The notes below the pieces were generated by a model. That model saw only the letters and a program-made list of their open reading frames with translations, did not search any database and was not told where the DNA came from. From positions 372,001 through 436,000 of the forward strand of contig JAGYXB010000020.1 of assembly GCA_022495005.1 (NCBI GenBank): DNA of 64,000 nt, read 5' to 3'. Position 1 is the first letter of the stretch; the number at the start of each line of letters is the position of its first letter. The position numbers and the translations under genes are program-made. Positions 22,985-34,281 of this stretch are shown piece after piece. The DNA comes from Rhyacophila brunnea (Eukaryota > Arthropoda > Insecta > Trichoptera > Rhyacophilidae).

Positions 22985-24393
22985 ATCCCACCATAACTAA
23001 AGGCAGTGTTGATATTATATACATCACATTTTACATGGAACCAAAATTATAGAACAATACCTACTCTCATACTCATATATTATATTAAAATCATAAGTGG
23101 TATTTCCGATATTTGTAACCACTTCCGTTTCCGTTATTCCAATTTTAAATTCATTATTCCGAAAATCTTTAAAAAGAAAAGCTGAGACTTATTAATTTAC
23201 CTTGATATATAGATACACTGTTATTACATTTGTGAGTACATATTAATTAAATGGCTAGGTACATAATATTACAATTTAGGTGGTCCCTATTACAATAAAA
23301 TTTACACTCTCTCAGAAAGATTTGAATATACATTGATATTTGGCTGAGCTATAAACATCTCAAGATTAAGTGGTAATTGGTATTTTCGTCTAGCCTCTTG
23401 TCTAGCCTTTGTCATTAGGCATAATAATTTTGGAGACATTGCCAAAATCCGAAAATCTGACACTCATTTTGAGCAAGCTTTAAAAAAACAAAAGAAGGTC
23501 TTCTGTCACTTGCATACAATCTACGTTTGTATATGACAATAAGATTAAAAAAAAAAAGTAATGTCGCTTCTTATGTCACATCGATACCATATTTCAGCAG
23601 GGAAACAACTCAAAAATCTTTGTTCCAAGACAATGGCGTTTGAATTTTTTGCGAAATTCTCTTTCTAATTTTATAGCCTTGATTTTGAGGAAAATTTATG
23701 TTTTTTTTTAATATTTAGTTTAGTGGAATTGGAAAATTTTACAATTTAGTAGGGAATTGATCCAGAAATTCCAGTATATTGTAACTGAATTAATGATTAA
23801 TCTCAGAAAGGGTTTTTCGATTTTATGACACATTGAAGAAATTTATGACTCTTTTTTACTGACTTGTAAAGAAAAGACTTTTTTTTATAGCGAATGGCAT
23901 TATTAACTCAAAACCTTGTAATTTTGAGTTATTTCCTTATTTAAATTTGGGGTACCTTTCGAATTATTTATTCTCTTAGCAGTTCTTTTTAATACTTGTT
24001 TATGTATAATATAATACTTATTTGTTTTAATATGTTTATCTTTGAATTTGTAATATTGTGTTGTATTTAATCGCTAGATGACTGCACTACAGCAGGCTGT
24101 TATAGCACTTACTGCACTTTGCCTACATTGACAGGCATTCTATTTATTAGCCCATTTTAGAAAAAAAAAATGTAGAATTATTACCAAAAAAAAATTAAAG
24201 CCATTACAATACAGCTAGCTATACCATGTAAACGCCAGTTCAATGAAGTAATTAATTTATTTTAAAATAAAGCTAAATCGTGGCCTTTAGCTGAAGCTTT
24301 TTGTACCATAATAATATGATCATAATGCATTAATGCATCTTAAAAATGTTCATAGATGTCTCTATCAGTTTTCAAAATATATTGTTATTAATT
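22985..24393. other. AT-rich intergenic DNA, no gene seen
   Basis: There are only short low-complexity frames. A block at 23505-23540 (CTTCTGTCACTTGCATACAA) repeats one at 13912-13945, but is too short to classify. Confidence 0.5.
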
Positions 24394-24830
24394 TTACAAC
24401 GTTTTTATTAGGTCGTATTCTTATTTGTCCGGTGGTTGTTTGTCCGGTACAAATCTTGCAATCGATTTTTAACTAACTTCCCGACTGGCTAGACATTTGA
24501 AACTTTTAGAATATATCAGAACACGATGCCAATACATTTTTTAATACTTTTAGCCATTTTTAAGTAGAATTAAATTCATTTTCAGTTAATTCTGTTTTGT
24601 CTGAAAAGCTATTTCGGAAGAAATCCGGAATCTTATCCACTATTATTGGTTGCTAGGGTCCTAACATATGTGCGTTACTATGGAAATCAATATGAGTATC
24701 AAAATGACATTTCACTATTATTTCTATCAAATACATTTTTTTTGATCGTTTAAGCTAGTCAAGTCAAGTTTATATGATTCAACAGAAAATTTAAAAACGT
24801 TGTATATAATAAGTTCTTTTTATCTTGTAA
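24394..24830 (+). mobile_element. MITE family A, copy 3
   Basis: Same family and orientation as 22407-22864, bounded by TTACAACGTTTTTATTAGG and TTTTTATCTTGTAA. It lacks part of the centre around GTTGCTAGGGTCC. Confidence 0.8.
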
Positions 24831-26269
24831 TTATTTATAATAATATTGTAAAATGAAAATATTTACCTAATTATAATAATAGGATGAACCATCGCACATA
24901 CAGTTTTGTTTAACTGTAACTAAATTTTTAAATTTAAAAAATAATCTTTTGGTGAATAATTTTTTGAAAGATGATTGATAAATATTTCACAAATTTTAAA
25001 TATAATATTTTGAAGTCAATTAAAATAATCATAATAATATGATGTTTGTCTTCTAATTTTAAGCACTTTCGTTTCCTTGCATTAACTTTCTATTCTATAA
25101 TGCCGTGCCAAAGAGACGATGATACAGCACCTAACGATTTTCGCCATTGGATGATTTCTTCTTCTCTGAAAATTGAATCTGATCCCTTCTTACGTGGGTT
25201 CTCTCCCATGTCCATGAAATAGGTTTTGAATTGTGCTACCTCCTAATCCTCTACTAGCGGCTCCAATTATTGGTTGCTTGTTCCTCACTGTTGCTAACGG
25301 ATCGCTCAGATTTTTGCTGAATATCAATGAATTGGATTTTGTGCCATTCTTTCGTATTATTTAAGAAAATTAAATAAACACAGAATTAACATCAAGGTTT
25401 TGAAACATAGCTGGTACCAACCATAGAACAGATTAATATGCAAAAGCCAATTATTACCATCGATCAAGACATTGACCACAACTTTGGCTATTGACTTAAT
25501 GAAGGGCAAACCAAGCAACCAAGGCCAACCTGACCAATAGACATTTTTTTGTATCTAGGTACTTATAATTAATAACACTAGCAACTGAGCATATATTATG
25601 AACCGATCAAATCAAGCGTCAACACGATCGAGTTGGTAGCTGAATCTTCACGTGTAATTTCTTTTTAAATTTGACGATTGCTCACGACAATCGTTGAATC
25701 TGGTTGGCTCTGCGAGTCTGCTGGTATGATTAAATCTATATAATATATTTTAAACTAAAAAGGGTGACTTCTGCACTTGATGGTTGACTTTATGCCAGCT
25801 CGCACATCTAAACTCAACATCGTCTGTGGCACAGCCATAAATCAGACCTTCTAGGAACGATGCACTGATTTTTCATAATGAACCGCGCACATAGGCGCCT
25901 AGCGACAGTCGCGCGTAACCTCTCGAAAAGTCAAAATATACTCTGACTAGTGACCGGTGAGCTTGGCGTCAGTATAGAAATGACCGATTCGTAGCCTGTG
26001 CGCATGCGTGACTGCAACACTCGGCTTCGACTCGCAGCGTGAATCGCATGCAACTTGTATTAGATATTGTTTTCAAACTAAATTGTTGCGGAGCTCCATT
26101 TATTTTGGCTACATGGATTTTGTAAATAACGATGATGTCACATCGACGTATTCAGCCGGCTATGAACGATCATCAATTATTTGGATAGTTATTATTGAAT
26201 TTTGGTTATTAAAACACTTCAAATAATATATTTCAATATTATATCCTCAGTAACATACTTTTAAGAGCG
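24831..26269. other. Mixed intergenic DNA, no gene seen
   Basis: No frame has a recognisable domain. The patch at 25800-26200 is less AT-rich, with an open frame at 26008-26226 that shows no motif. It may be unclassified repeat or regulatory DNA. Confidence 0.4.
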
Positions 26270-26645
26270 TACATAAGTGAAACGGCAAATATTTTTCAAC
26301 AGTATGTGGGACGTAATTTCGGCCGCGTTGGCAGTCTGAGAGCAATAGTCGACCTGTGAGCATGTCAATTTGTTTTGTGATGGCGTCGGAGGAATATAGT
26401 CTTAAATCGTGTAAAGATGACTAAAAAACGTTCCGCATGTACTTGAAAAAGAAAACATGGCAATGAATATACTATTACTATTAGTAATATAACAATAAAC
26501 ATAACATTAAATGGACGCATGTTGGATTTTTATGACAAATTATATTTCGTTCGGCTCCCGTCATTTGCACAATCCGCGCATCGCTTAGTCACAATCTTTT
26601 TAGAGTGCCATGAGTTACCATGCCTCAGCTGAGGTAGCCATAATT
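26270..26645 (+). repeat. Dispersed repeat family D, copy
   Basis: Matches the core 21400-21800: GTGAAACGGCAAAT, TTTGTTTTGTGATGGCGTC, AAAGATGACTAAAAA, GAAAAAGAAAACATGGCAAT, CGCATGTTGGATTTT and TCAGCTGAGGTAGCC. It is non-coding and ends are approximate. Confidence 0.65.
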
Positions 26646-26761
26646 TTTTTTATTTATTTGAACCAATGACATTATTAATGGACGACGCACTCAATACAGT
26701 AGCTAGCAAGTAAATTGGCATGTATAGGTAGCGAATTTAATTCCATTATGCGATTATCACG

Positions 26762-26955
26762 CATCGGGAATTTATAGCAATCTGACCTTTATTGTAATGG
26801 CGTTAGAGCAGTGTTTCTAAAGTCAATGTTCATTTGAACGAACCCGTTCGAACCGAACCATTCGGCAGACCCAACAAAAAGCATCAGGAATTTATAGCAA
26901 TATCACCTTTATTCTAATGGCGTTAGAACAGATTATGCCATTCGGCAGACCCGAC
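26762..26955 (+). repeat. Imperfect local duplication (~118-bp offset)
   Basis: GGAATTTATAGCAAT...CCTTTATT-TAATGGCGTTAGA occurs at about 26768-26815 and again at 26886-26933. CATTCGGCAGACCC occurs near 26862 and 26939. This looks like a small tandem duplication that has since diverged. Confidence 0.7.
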
Positions 26956-26959
26956 AATA

Positions 26960-28350
26960 AAGTGAGTGTCATTTTTTCCCCAGATGATTCGTCCATATTA
27001 ATGTCATTGATTTGAACATATTGTTATTTTATTTCAAAATAAGGTTATTTAGCGAACTCTAACATTTATAACGTAAAGATTTCTTTAAATAATAAAATAT
27101 ATTTTTAAAAAATGTTCACAGATGTCTATGCTAGTTTTTAAAATATATTATTATTTTTTGTTATTCGGTTTTTGCATTCGTTTATCCGTTATCGCAATCA
27201 CAAAAATACAGATATTATATTATTATTATCTAGATTTTGGGCATTGAGATTAGTAGAAATTATTCTTACCGAATTTTTGATCTTTAACTTTCGACGATAA
27301 ATTCAAGGTGAATAACTAAATTAATTGATTCAATAATTAATTATGTAGTTATCTACAACTATTTCTAAATAATCTGAAATAACGAAATCGAGTTATAGTA
27401 GGTTTGAGGTTGGTTGTCATCAAATGGTTTCTTATCACGTCGTTCAATAATTTTAATCGTCGTTCAATGATCATGCCACTGCCATGTAAACACATCGGTA
27501 CTAAGGACCAACCGACCAACCGTGTCACCTTCTTGGAATTATATGAAAGAGGCCCACCAATAATAGGTACTTTTATGAATAAATTCCAAATTTATTATTA
27601 TTATAAATTCAGGGTATGTTCAGGGTATTATTGCTTCATTTCGAAACTCGAATTCTGATTTCGTGTAGATAAGTTAAGTGTCAATAATAGGTAAAATGCT
27701 CACTAAATTCAGGTCGCGGGCCGCGGCACAACACTGTGAATTTTGAGTGTAGTGTTGTTTATTAGGTACTTATTCTTTGAATGCAATATGGTACCTACTC
27801 GTACCTACCTCAGTAAAGTGTTTGTAGAAAATGATGATTATTTCATGTTGAAAAAATCGTAAGTTGTACTTAATACGTGGTACCTAATTAATATGAACAA
27901 AATCGGAAATATGCAATAAAATCTAAATCGCATTCAAAGTTACCGCACCGCATTCGAAGTTAAGCAATAACTAGCACTACCATCGGAGCTCGTCATTTAG
28001 TGCCGCTGCTTGATAATAGACGGCCTTGGTAGTGTACGAATACTGGGTCTTTCGCCGAATGCGAAAAATAATAACTGGATCCCGAGTGTGTCATTCTGGC
28101 TAATCAAACATAACGTGAAGTGGGTTGCCTTCTGGGTAAGGTTTTAACAAGGTAAGTATATTAAATTTAACGAGTGTGTAGAAATATGGGATAAACTTAA
28201 TTTTATGTTAAAAATATCGGTATCATAATATGCGTCAAAATTTGTCACGCAAATTAAATAATGCACATTCGATATTGGTAATATTTGAGAACACTCGGTG
28301 CGCTTTGCAATAAGCCGAATCTGGCTTCAAACCCTTGGTCTATCTCTATG
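26960..28350. other. Intergenic DNA, no gene seen
   Basis: Mostly AT-rich. CGGGCCGCGGCACAACACTG near 27716-27735 resembles the end of a hAT element, but no partner was found. The frame at 27404-27658 has no recognisable motif. Confidence 0.4.
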
Positions 28351-28358
28351 CCCTAGCC

Positions 28359-29048
28359 CAGGGGTCGGCAAACCACGGCTCGCGAGTCTCTTTGCCAAAT
28401 TCACAATTCACAATTTTTACAAAAAAAATGTATCATTGTTGTTGTTTTAGATCCGCCCATTGCAAAAGTCGACAAATAAAATTTTTCTACATTTCATATT
28501 GACACCAGCTCTTTTGAAATACATTTTTTTGGTAGATTTAACAAGCAAAGAGTTAAGTATAAATTTGTAGGTCTCGCCACCAAAACTGAGGATTTGGAAA
28601 GAGAAAAATGCAATTTAATTTCACAATACAGCGGAGCGCTTTAAAAGATCTAAATAATAAGGTAGATACTACGATTTTTAATACATGGGATAGCTTTCCG
28701 AACTCATATTCGAGATACATAATGTGTATGTGAACAATCGTTTTCAAACATGAACAATATAAATAGCATTTAGAGAAGCCAAATAACCGATGAGAATTTG
28801 GAGTCGCGCCTGAAATTAACTATATAACTACAAGTTACCTACATACCAAACATACAGAAACCCTCCAAAGAAATGCAAGGAAGGTCATTGAGTTTAATTA
28901 TCAAAAAAATCTCAAATTGCAAGCTTCGTATTTTCCGCTAGGTTCCCTGCTGGCATGCCTCTCCCCCTTAAATAAATCATATTTATAAAAATACATGTGA
29001 TACTCATATTAATTTGGCTCTTTTGGTCCAAGAGTTTTCCGAACCCTG
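28359..29048. mobile_element. hAT-type element (H7), 690 bp
   Basis: The ends CAGGGGTCGGCAAACC and the inverted ...TTTTCCGAACCCTG are flanked by an exact 8-bp TSD, CCCTAGCC (28351-28358 and 29049-29056). Sequence is shared with H4 (14862-15699) in reverse orientation across most of its length. No transposase. Confidence 0.93.
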
Positions 29049-29056
29049 CCCTAGCC

Positions 29057-30074
29057 TATAATAATATCTCCTATGGCGACTGGTTACGGCCTACCCCGTA
29101 TACACTTTTCAGCACCGCGATTTCGTAACTATCGACTCGTGTGGCACCAGATGACATGACGTAATTGTGACGTCAGCCAATACACGGTCGAGGCATGCCG
29201 CCCAGCGCGCAGTGCTCACCGTAGATATTATTACGATGAAACACCTATATGTGTATGGTGACAATGAATAGCGCCGCTGTCTGAGTAGCGTTATTTTCTC
29301 GAGTGCTATTATCACTCCGGTAGTACGTCACAATGATGTCATATGACGTCATGTCGACCGGGAAGCTTGCACTCGCAAGTTCTAACATATGGCCGCAGAT
29401 GATAGGTATTTACTTTAGATTATAGTATTTACATTAATTTACTGATCTGACAAAACGCCGGAATATGGGAGAGCGAATAGTAAATTATTCATGAATTCAT
29501 TTATTGCCGTGAGAGAAAAAATGTGTCCTCGTTCTTATCAAGTCGACTTACGGCCATACGACCATACGAGGCGGAAAGAACATCAAATTAATAAGATAGA
29601 AATGCGAAAGCTAGTTGCCATAGCCCAGTGGTACACAACTAATTTGCCAGAAGGGCCGCAGTGGGTGCGAGTGTTGAAAAATAATGATATACATACGTAT
29701 TATACTACCTTTTAATTATTTTTAATTTAAAAGTATACTTACGTAATCTGGGCCGCAGATTGTGCATCACTGTCATATCACAAGACTTTGAATCCTGTTT
29801 GATTTATAACTTAATGACGGTCAAGCAAAAAAAATGCAAGCAATACAAGCCACATTTTTGATTCCTTTGATTAGAAACGAATATTTATTGCGCGTTTCGT
29901 TTACTTACGTGAAGTCACAGCTGGAGTCGATTTACAACTAGTCCAGTAGTACTGGATGAAGGCCTACCCTAGTTTATTCCATTTTTCTCGGTACCTAGTT
30001 ATTTGGCTGTCATGTGCATAGACCAAACTGAAAGAGTCCGTCTATTCAGCGAGTTTCAGGGCATCTTTGTGGTC
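29057..30074. other. Intergenic DNA with a cluster of CRE-like sites
   Basis: No supported gene. GTGACGTCAG near 29169-29178 and ATGACGTCAT near 29343-29352, with a CCAAT word at 29178-29182 (GCCAATACA), could be transcription-factor sites or features of a worn repeat. CAGTGGTACACAAC and GGGCCGCAG words at 29628-29760 suggest a small hAT relic without matching TSD. Confidence 0.35.
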
Positions 30075-30082
30075 GTTTAGTG

Positions 30083-30678
30083 CAGTGACGTCCCTAGACA
30101 AAATGCCGCCCCTAGGCAAGGCCAAAATGCCACCCCATTTTATGTCATCCTTGAATGACTCGAATATCAAAGTTGTCTGTTGTATGGATACAATATTAGG
30201 AAAATATAATTACCACTAAATCTAATTTTATTTAAATGCCATCTCTGCTTCAATAGACAATATTGCGAGTCCACGGTTTCAGATGGATTTAAAAATTCAC
30301 CTGATAACATCAAAAACTCGCGAGTGACTGGCAAAAATATCTTTGGGTATATTTAAAATTAGGTAAGTATGTACCTACCTATAATTCAAATATAATTCTC
30401 AAATTTGCACTTGTCATTGCTGGTCATCAAGGGCCTTACGTCCAAGGAAAACTGAAGTAAACTTGACATCGCGAACCTGACAAAAAATACAGTCCTGTTA
30501 AACCATTTATGTTAATTAATACATTTTGTTTCCAACCAGTGAGTTGATTTTTTCAATGGAAAGATTTCCGTTATTACTAAGTTTTGGTAGCTATTTCTAC
30601 GTATACCTCGTAATGATTCTTCTCAATTTGCCGCCCCCAAGCGACGCTCAATCTGCCTACCCCCACGGGACGTCGCTG
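30083..30678. mobile_element. hAT-type element (H8), 596 bp
   Basis: The ends CAGTGACGTCCCTAGAC and the inverted ...CACGGGACGTCGCTG are flanked by an exact 8-bp TSD, GTTTAGTG (30075-30082 and 30679-30686). In reverse orientation both ends match H1 (9794-11289), including the AGATTGAGCGTCGCTTGGGG sub-terminal block. No ORF with a known domain. Confidence 0.93.
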
Positions 30679-30734
30679 GTTTAGTGTCCCCTTGGGTACC
30701 AATAGATGAAGACATTTGTCCAACGTGTTGTGAC

Positions 30735-30955
30735 GCGGCTCTCGTGGTGCATTGCATGATGAGCTGGTCTTTTATCCAGGAGCTGCGGGTTTGATCCTGA
30801 TGAGGACATGTGATTTTCTTAAAGCCTGGGTGTCTGTGATTGTTTCACATTTATTAGGTACTAAATATACTACTGATAAACTACACTACCTACTGTCATT
30901 GTGTGTCTAGTCCTGTTGTAATGTTAAATATATTAATATAATAAAAATAAACTAT
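30735..30955 (+). mobile_element. tRNA-derived SINE, family 1, copy 1
   Basis: The head GGCTCTCGTGGTGCATTGCA is A-box-like and GCGGGTTTGATCCTG is a B box, 45-50 bp apart as in a tRNA. The tail is AATTTTCTT-like: TGTGATTTTCTTAAAGCCTG, then GTGATTGTTTCAC and a TACTGTCATTG block. The same head-tail order is found reversed at 43265-43480. The family should be moved by a partner LINE, not identified here. Confidence 0.75.
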
Positions 30956-31069
30956 ATAATATACCTAATGCATAATATTATAATACAGACTCTAATAATT
31001 ATTATTGAAAATATATTTTTGTGTGTTTATCCTATATTTATCCACATTCGAAAATCGTAGGTATCTTCA

Positions 31070-31530
31070 TACAGCTACACCCAGAAAGTAACCAATTTCC
31101 CTTGTTTTTGTGTTTGCTTGGTATGGCTCGAAATAGCTGGAGCGCACCGAAGGGCCGTTCCTGTTCGTGAAATCGGTAAAATTATCGCTCCGTCTCGTGG
31201 AAAAAATAATTTGACCATCTGAACTAGATATGCCATATAATAATAGAAAATCTAACACACTTATTTTTATGAAATACACATAAAATTTGGTAACTATTGT
31301 GCGAAAACATCTTCTTGGCTACGCTTCTAGGTTGTTTACTAAATGGGAGGAGCTTGTTAGTTTATAAAGGAAGTGCGGTTAAAAATGGCCGGAGCATGCT
31401 AGTTCACAGTTTTAACACGTTGTCCAGAAGATGTTTTCGCACTATATGTAAATATCTTCAGAAAACTGTCGAGCGCTTCGGTTCGTACACTTTTTCATTT
31501 CGAGCGCTGATGCCTGGTGATTTTTGTTTA
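31070..31530 (+). repeat. Dispersed repeat family E, interrupted by a MITE
   Basis: CTCCGTCTCGTGGAAAA, TTTGACCATCT and AAATATCTTCAGAAAACTGTC ... TTTCATTTCGAGCGCT match 48142-48315 (reverse orientation) in order. A diverged part matches 55075-55190. A 144-bp TIR element at 31299-31442 splits it. Confidence 0.65.
31299..31442. mobile_element. 144-bp MITE inside repeat family E
   Basis: The ends GTGCGAAAACATCTTCTTGG and the inverted CCAGAAGATGTTTTCGCAC are near-perfect TIRs of about 20 bp. In the family E copy at 48 kb the two sides are joined without this sequence, giving the empty site. It has no real coding capacity; the open frame across it is chance. Confidence 0.8.
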
Positions 31531-32249
31531 TTGTCAATGTTAACAGACATTATTACTTTTGAGTAACACTGGCGAAGGTAATTCATTCATTATTCAATGC
31601 TATAGTCAAGTGAGCGTGGGTTTCCTCTCAGTGCCCGAAGAGATTTTATAATAGATACACACTGACAATATCAATGTTGTGTTATTACCTCCCACCTACT
31701 TTTGAAGGTACATCCATGAATACCTCCCACGGCTGACGACTGATGACTCGACTTAAAGTGGGCTGCTCTGATTCAAAAAAGGATTTATCCGATCAAAGGC
31801 TAAGCAGCCGAAGTTAACCTAACCAAGGAATCCAGAATATTAATTATCAACTGTTATGTATACCCACAGAACAGATAATAAATAGAATACCGATATGCTA
31901 TATTCAATACGCCGCATGTTGATGCAGGCTTTTGACTGTCGAGTGTCCTACGAAAATGAAGCACGCATTATGCACGTGTAATAGTGTGTGTAATATACCA
32001 ACATTAAATGAGCGTAAATGTATATGTTACGCCAAATGTGCGAAATTGACTATTACATGAAATGGGCTAAATTTTGGCTAATTCATGTAATAGTCAAGCC
32101 TGTTGCCTTATTCATGAATAAGGTAAATTTTCTGCCGAGTACATGAAGTCGCCAGGGCATGGAATTCTTAAACTGTCAACATGACAGCAGAAAAAGTAAA
32201 TTTAATACGGGTGATTTTATTAGTTATAAGTTATAATTGGACATAATAT

Positions 32250-33038
32250 AATATTATTGGGTTAGGTTGGGTTGGGTTAGTGTCACCGACAGGTTTTTCT
32301 GCCCCTGAGGGGGGCGCTCCCATAAGGAGTAGTGCTCCCCAGCCGCTCGGTCTGACCCTGGTAGTCAATGTGCCACCGATGGAATGATGACGACCCTTGG
32401 CAAAGCCGAACAAAATATTTCATATATATAAGTCCCGCGGTTTGGTCTGACAGGTCCCACGACTTCTCAGAGTGAACTGTGGATGGTTAAGTCGGTCACA
32501 GACCATGTAAATATAGGTAATAGGTAATATGGAATAAGGTTAAATTAATTGGATATAAAATATAATTTGGGATGTAAGGTAAATATGTAATATAAATTGT
32601 AATGTAAATAGGTAAATGTAAAAATATGTAATGCAAAGGATAACCAAGTAATAAAGGGGGACTATGGATGGGCGTTGAAGGTATATAATAATTAAGGTAG
32701 TTAAGATGTACGTAATATTAAGGTATATAGTTCGATGTCGCTACGCGTCGCACGTACACGGCACAATAATTGTTAACATATGCTCATAGGCCTGTTGCGA
32801 AAGCTCCCATTTGTACGTATGTGCAATCACAAAGCATAGCAACACGTAGGGCAATCATCGATCCGATTATAATCACGATCCCGCGTAATTAATTTTTCAT
32901 ATTAAATCCGATTTTTAATATTCGCGGCCATTCCGCGCGCGGCGTTTCCGAATCGGTATTCTGGCAGCTTTCCTGCTCTGACAGACGCCGTCGTATGTGT
33001 AGAAATCGATTTCGCGATACTAATTTGCCCGCTTTGCA
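32250..33038 (+). other. Non-coding region resembling a LINE 3' UTR and 5' leader
   Basis: It begins with TTGGGTTAGGTTGGGTTGGG, a TTAGG-like stretch. A GC-rich block (32280-32480) ends in GGATGGTTAAGTCGGTCACA, and a purine/T-rich section follows to about 32700. From 32880 a GC-richer leader precedes the gag-like ORF. No ORF supports a function; assigning it to a retroelement UTR is inference. Confidence 0.4.
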
Positions 33039-34281
33039 GTGACAGAGCCCCTCAACACACATACTGACACTCGCCGCGTAAACACCTCATTTACCGCGCT
33101 CCTGTCTGCACACAGATCCAAAGTCTACACCGCTTCGCCGCTATCATCGCCATATCAGAGGACTCTTGGCAGAACTTCACCGCCGCGGAAAAGTCTTTAT
33201 AAAGATATTCTTCGACGGCCGACTACTTCAAGATTCCCCTGCAAAGCCTTCATAGCGGAGACGCCTGTCAACACCAAAACCTCCATCATGAGCAAAATAC
33301 CGTCGCTCGTGGGGTTATTGGCTCCAGAGTGCCACCGACAAGTGGACGATAACATCAAGACAGACCTGCTGAACATCCGTGTACTGAGGAGGAAGCTGAG
33401 GGCCGCGGACTTCGCGTACATCTACGGCTTCCTCGCCCTTGCCTACGGGATTCAGCCGCATGACTCTCTTCCTGACCTGCAGAAGCAACGCGATTCTCAG
33501 GACAAGAAGAGGAGGAACAAAAACATATCGAATTACCAGAGGGTCCTCGAAGAGATCAACGCCATGGACTCGGGACTACTCAAGCCTTTCTCGGAAGAGG
33601 AAGACGAGGAGTACGAAGACTTGGATTATGATGACTCCGACTTCTTCCTAGACACCGATGATGCCGACGACTATAGCGGCAAACTCGTTCACTCCATGGA
33701 TGCTGTAAAACCCACCAAAGCCCCCGCCTCGGCCAAGGCCAGGGCTGCCGCCCCAGCCACAGCCAAGGACCCGGTCTCGAGTGGGAAACCAGTCTCCACC
33801 GCCCACGAACAGATGGACACCACGCCAGCGGCCACATCTGTATCGCTTCCAAACCCAGATCACCGCACAGCAGCGCCGGAAAAGCCCGCCGTAACCGGCA
33901 AGCCTAACCCTACCGCCGCCACGCAGAAACCCACAGCAGATCCCCGCGCATCCGCGCCAGTAAAACCCGCCGACGCCGGCAAGCCAGACGCACCGAAGAG
34001 TTACGCAGCAGCGGCCAAGTCCTCAACGGACAAGGACGTAGCCCGCGTAGAACACGGAAAAAAAGCGACCAAAAGACAAGCAACCGACCGGGCAGACCAA
34101 AAGCGGCCAAGAAACCCGCCACGGTCTCGCCGAAGAAACCGGACATGCCTAACATTAACCAGCCGGCATGCTCGAAGAAGACAACAATCCCCGGAAAAAT
34201 TCGATGGAATTTACTTTAAAGAAAAAGAAGCTACTATTTTAATATAACAAAGAACGAAGCTAATCATACAGGCAGCAAAAT

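Noticed and set aside
27950..28130. GTTAAGCAATAACTAG... as a possible 5S rRNA relic
   Set aside because: Only a short word resembles 5S rRNA; the remaining internal control regions are absent.
29628..29776. A small hAT element between CAGTGGTACACAAC and GTGCATCACTG
   Set aside because: Flanking 8-mers CCATAGCC and TCATATCA do not match.
33039..33287. Upstream extension of the gag frame beginning with GTG
   Set aside because: No ATG in this stretch; the ATG at 33288 starts the region that looks like a gag protein.
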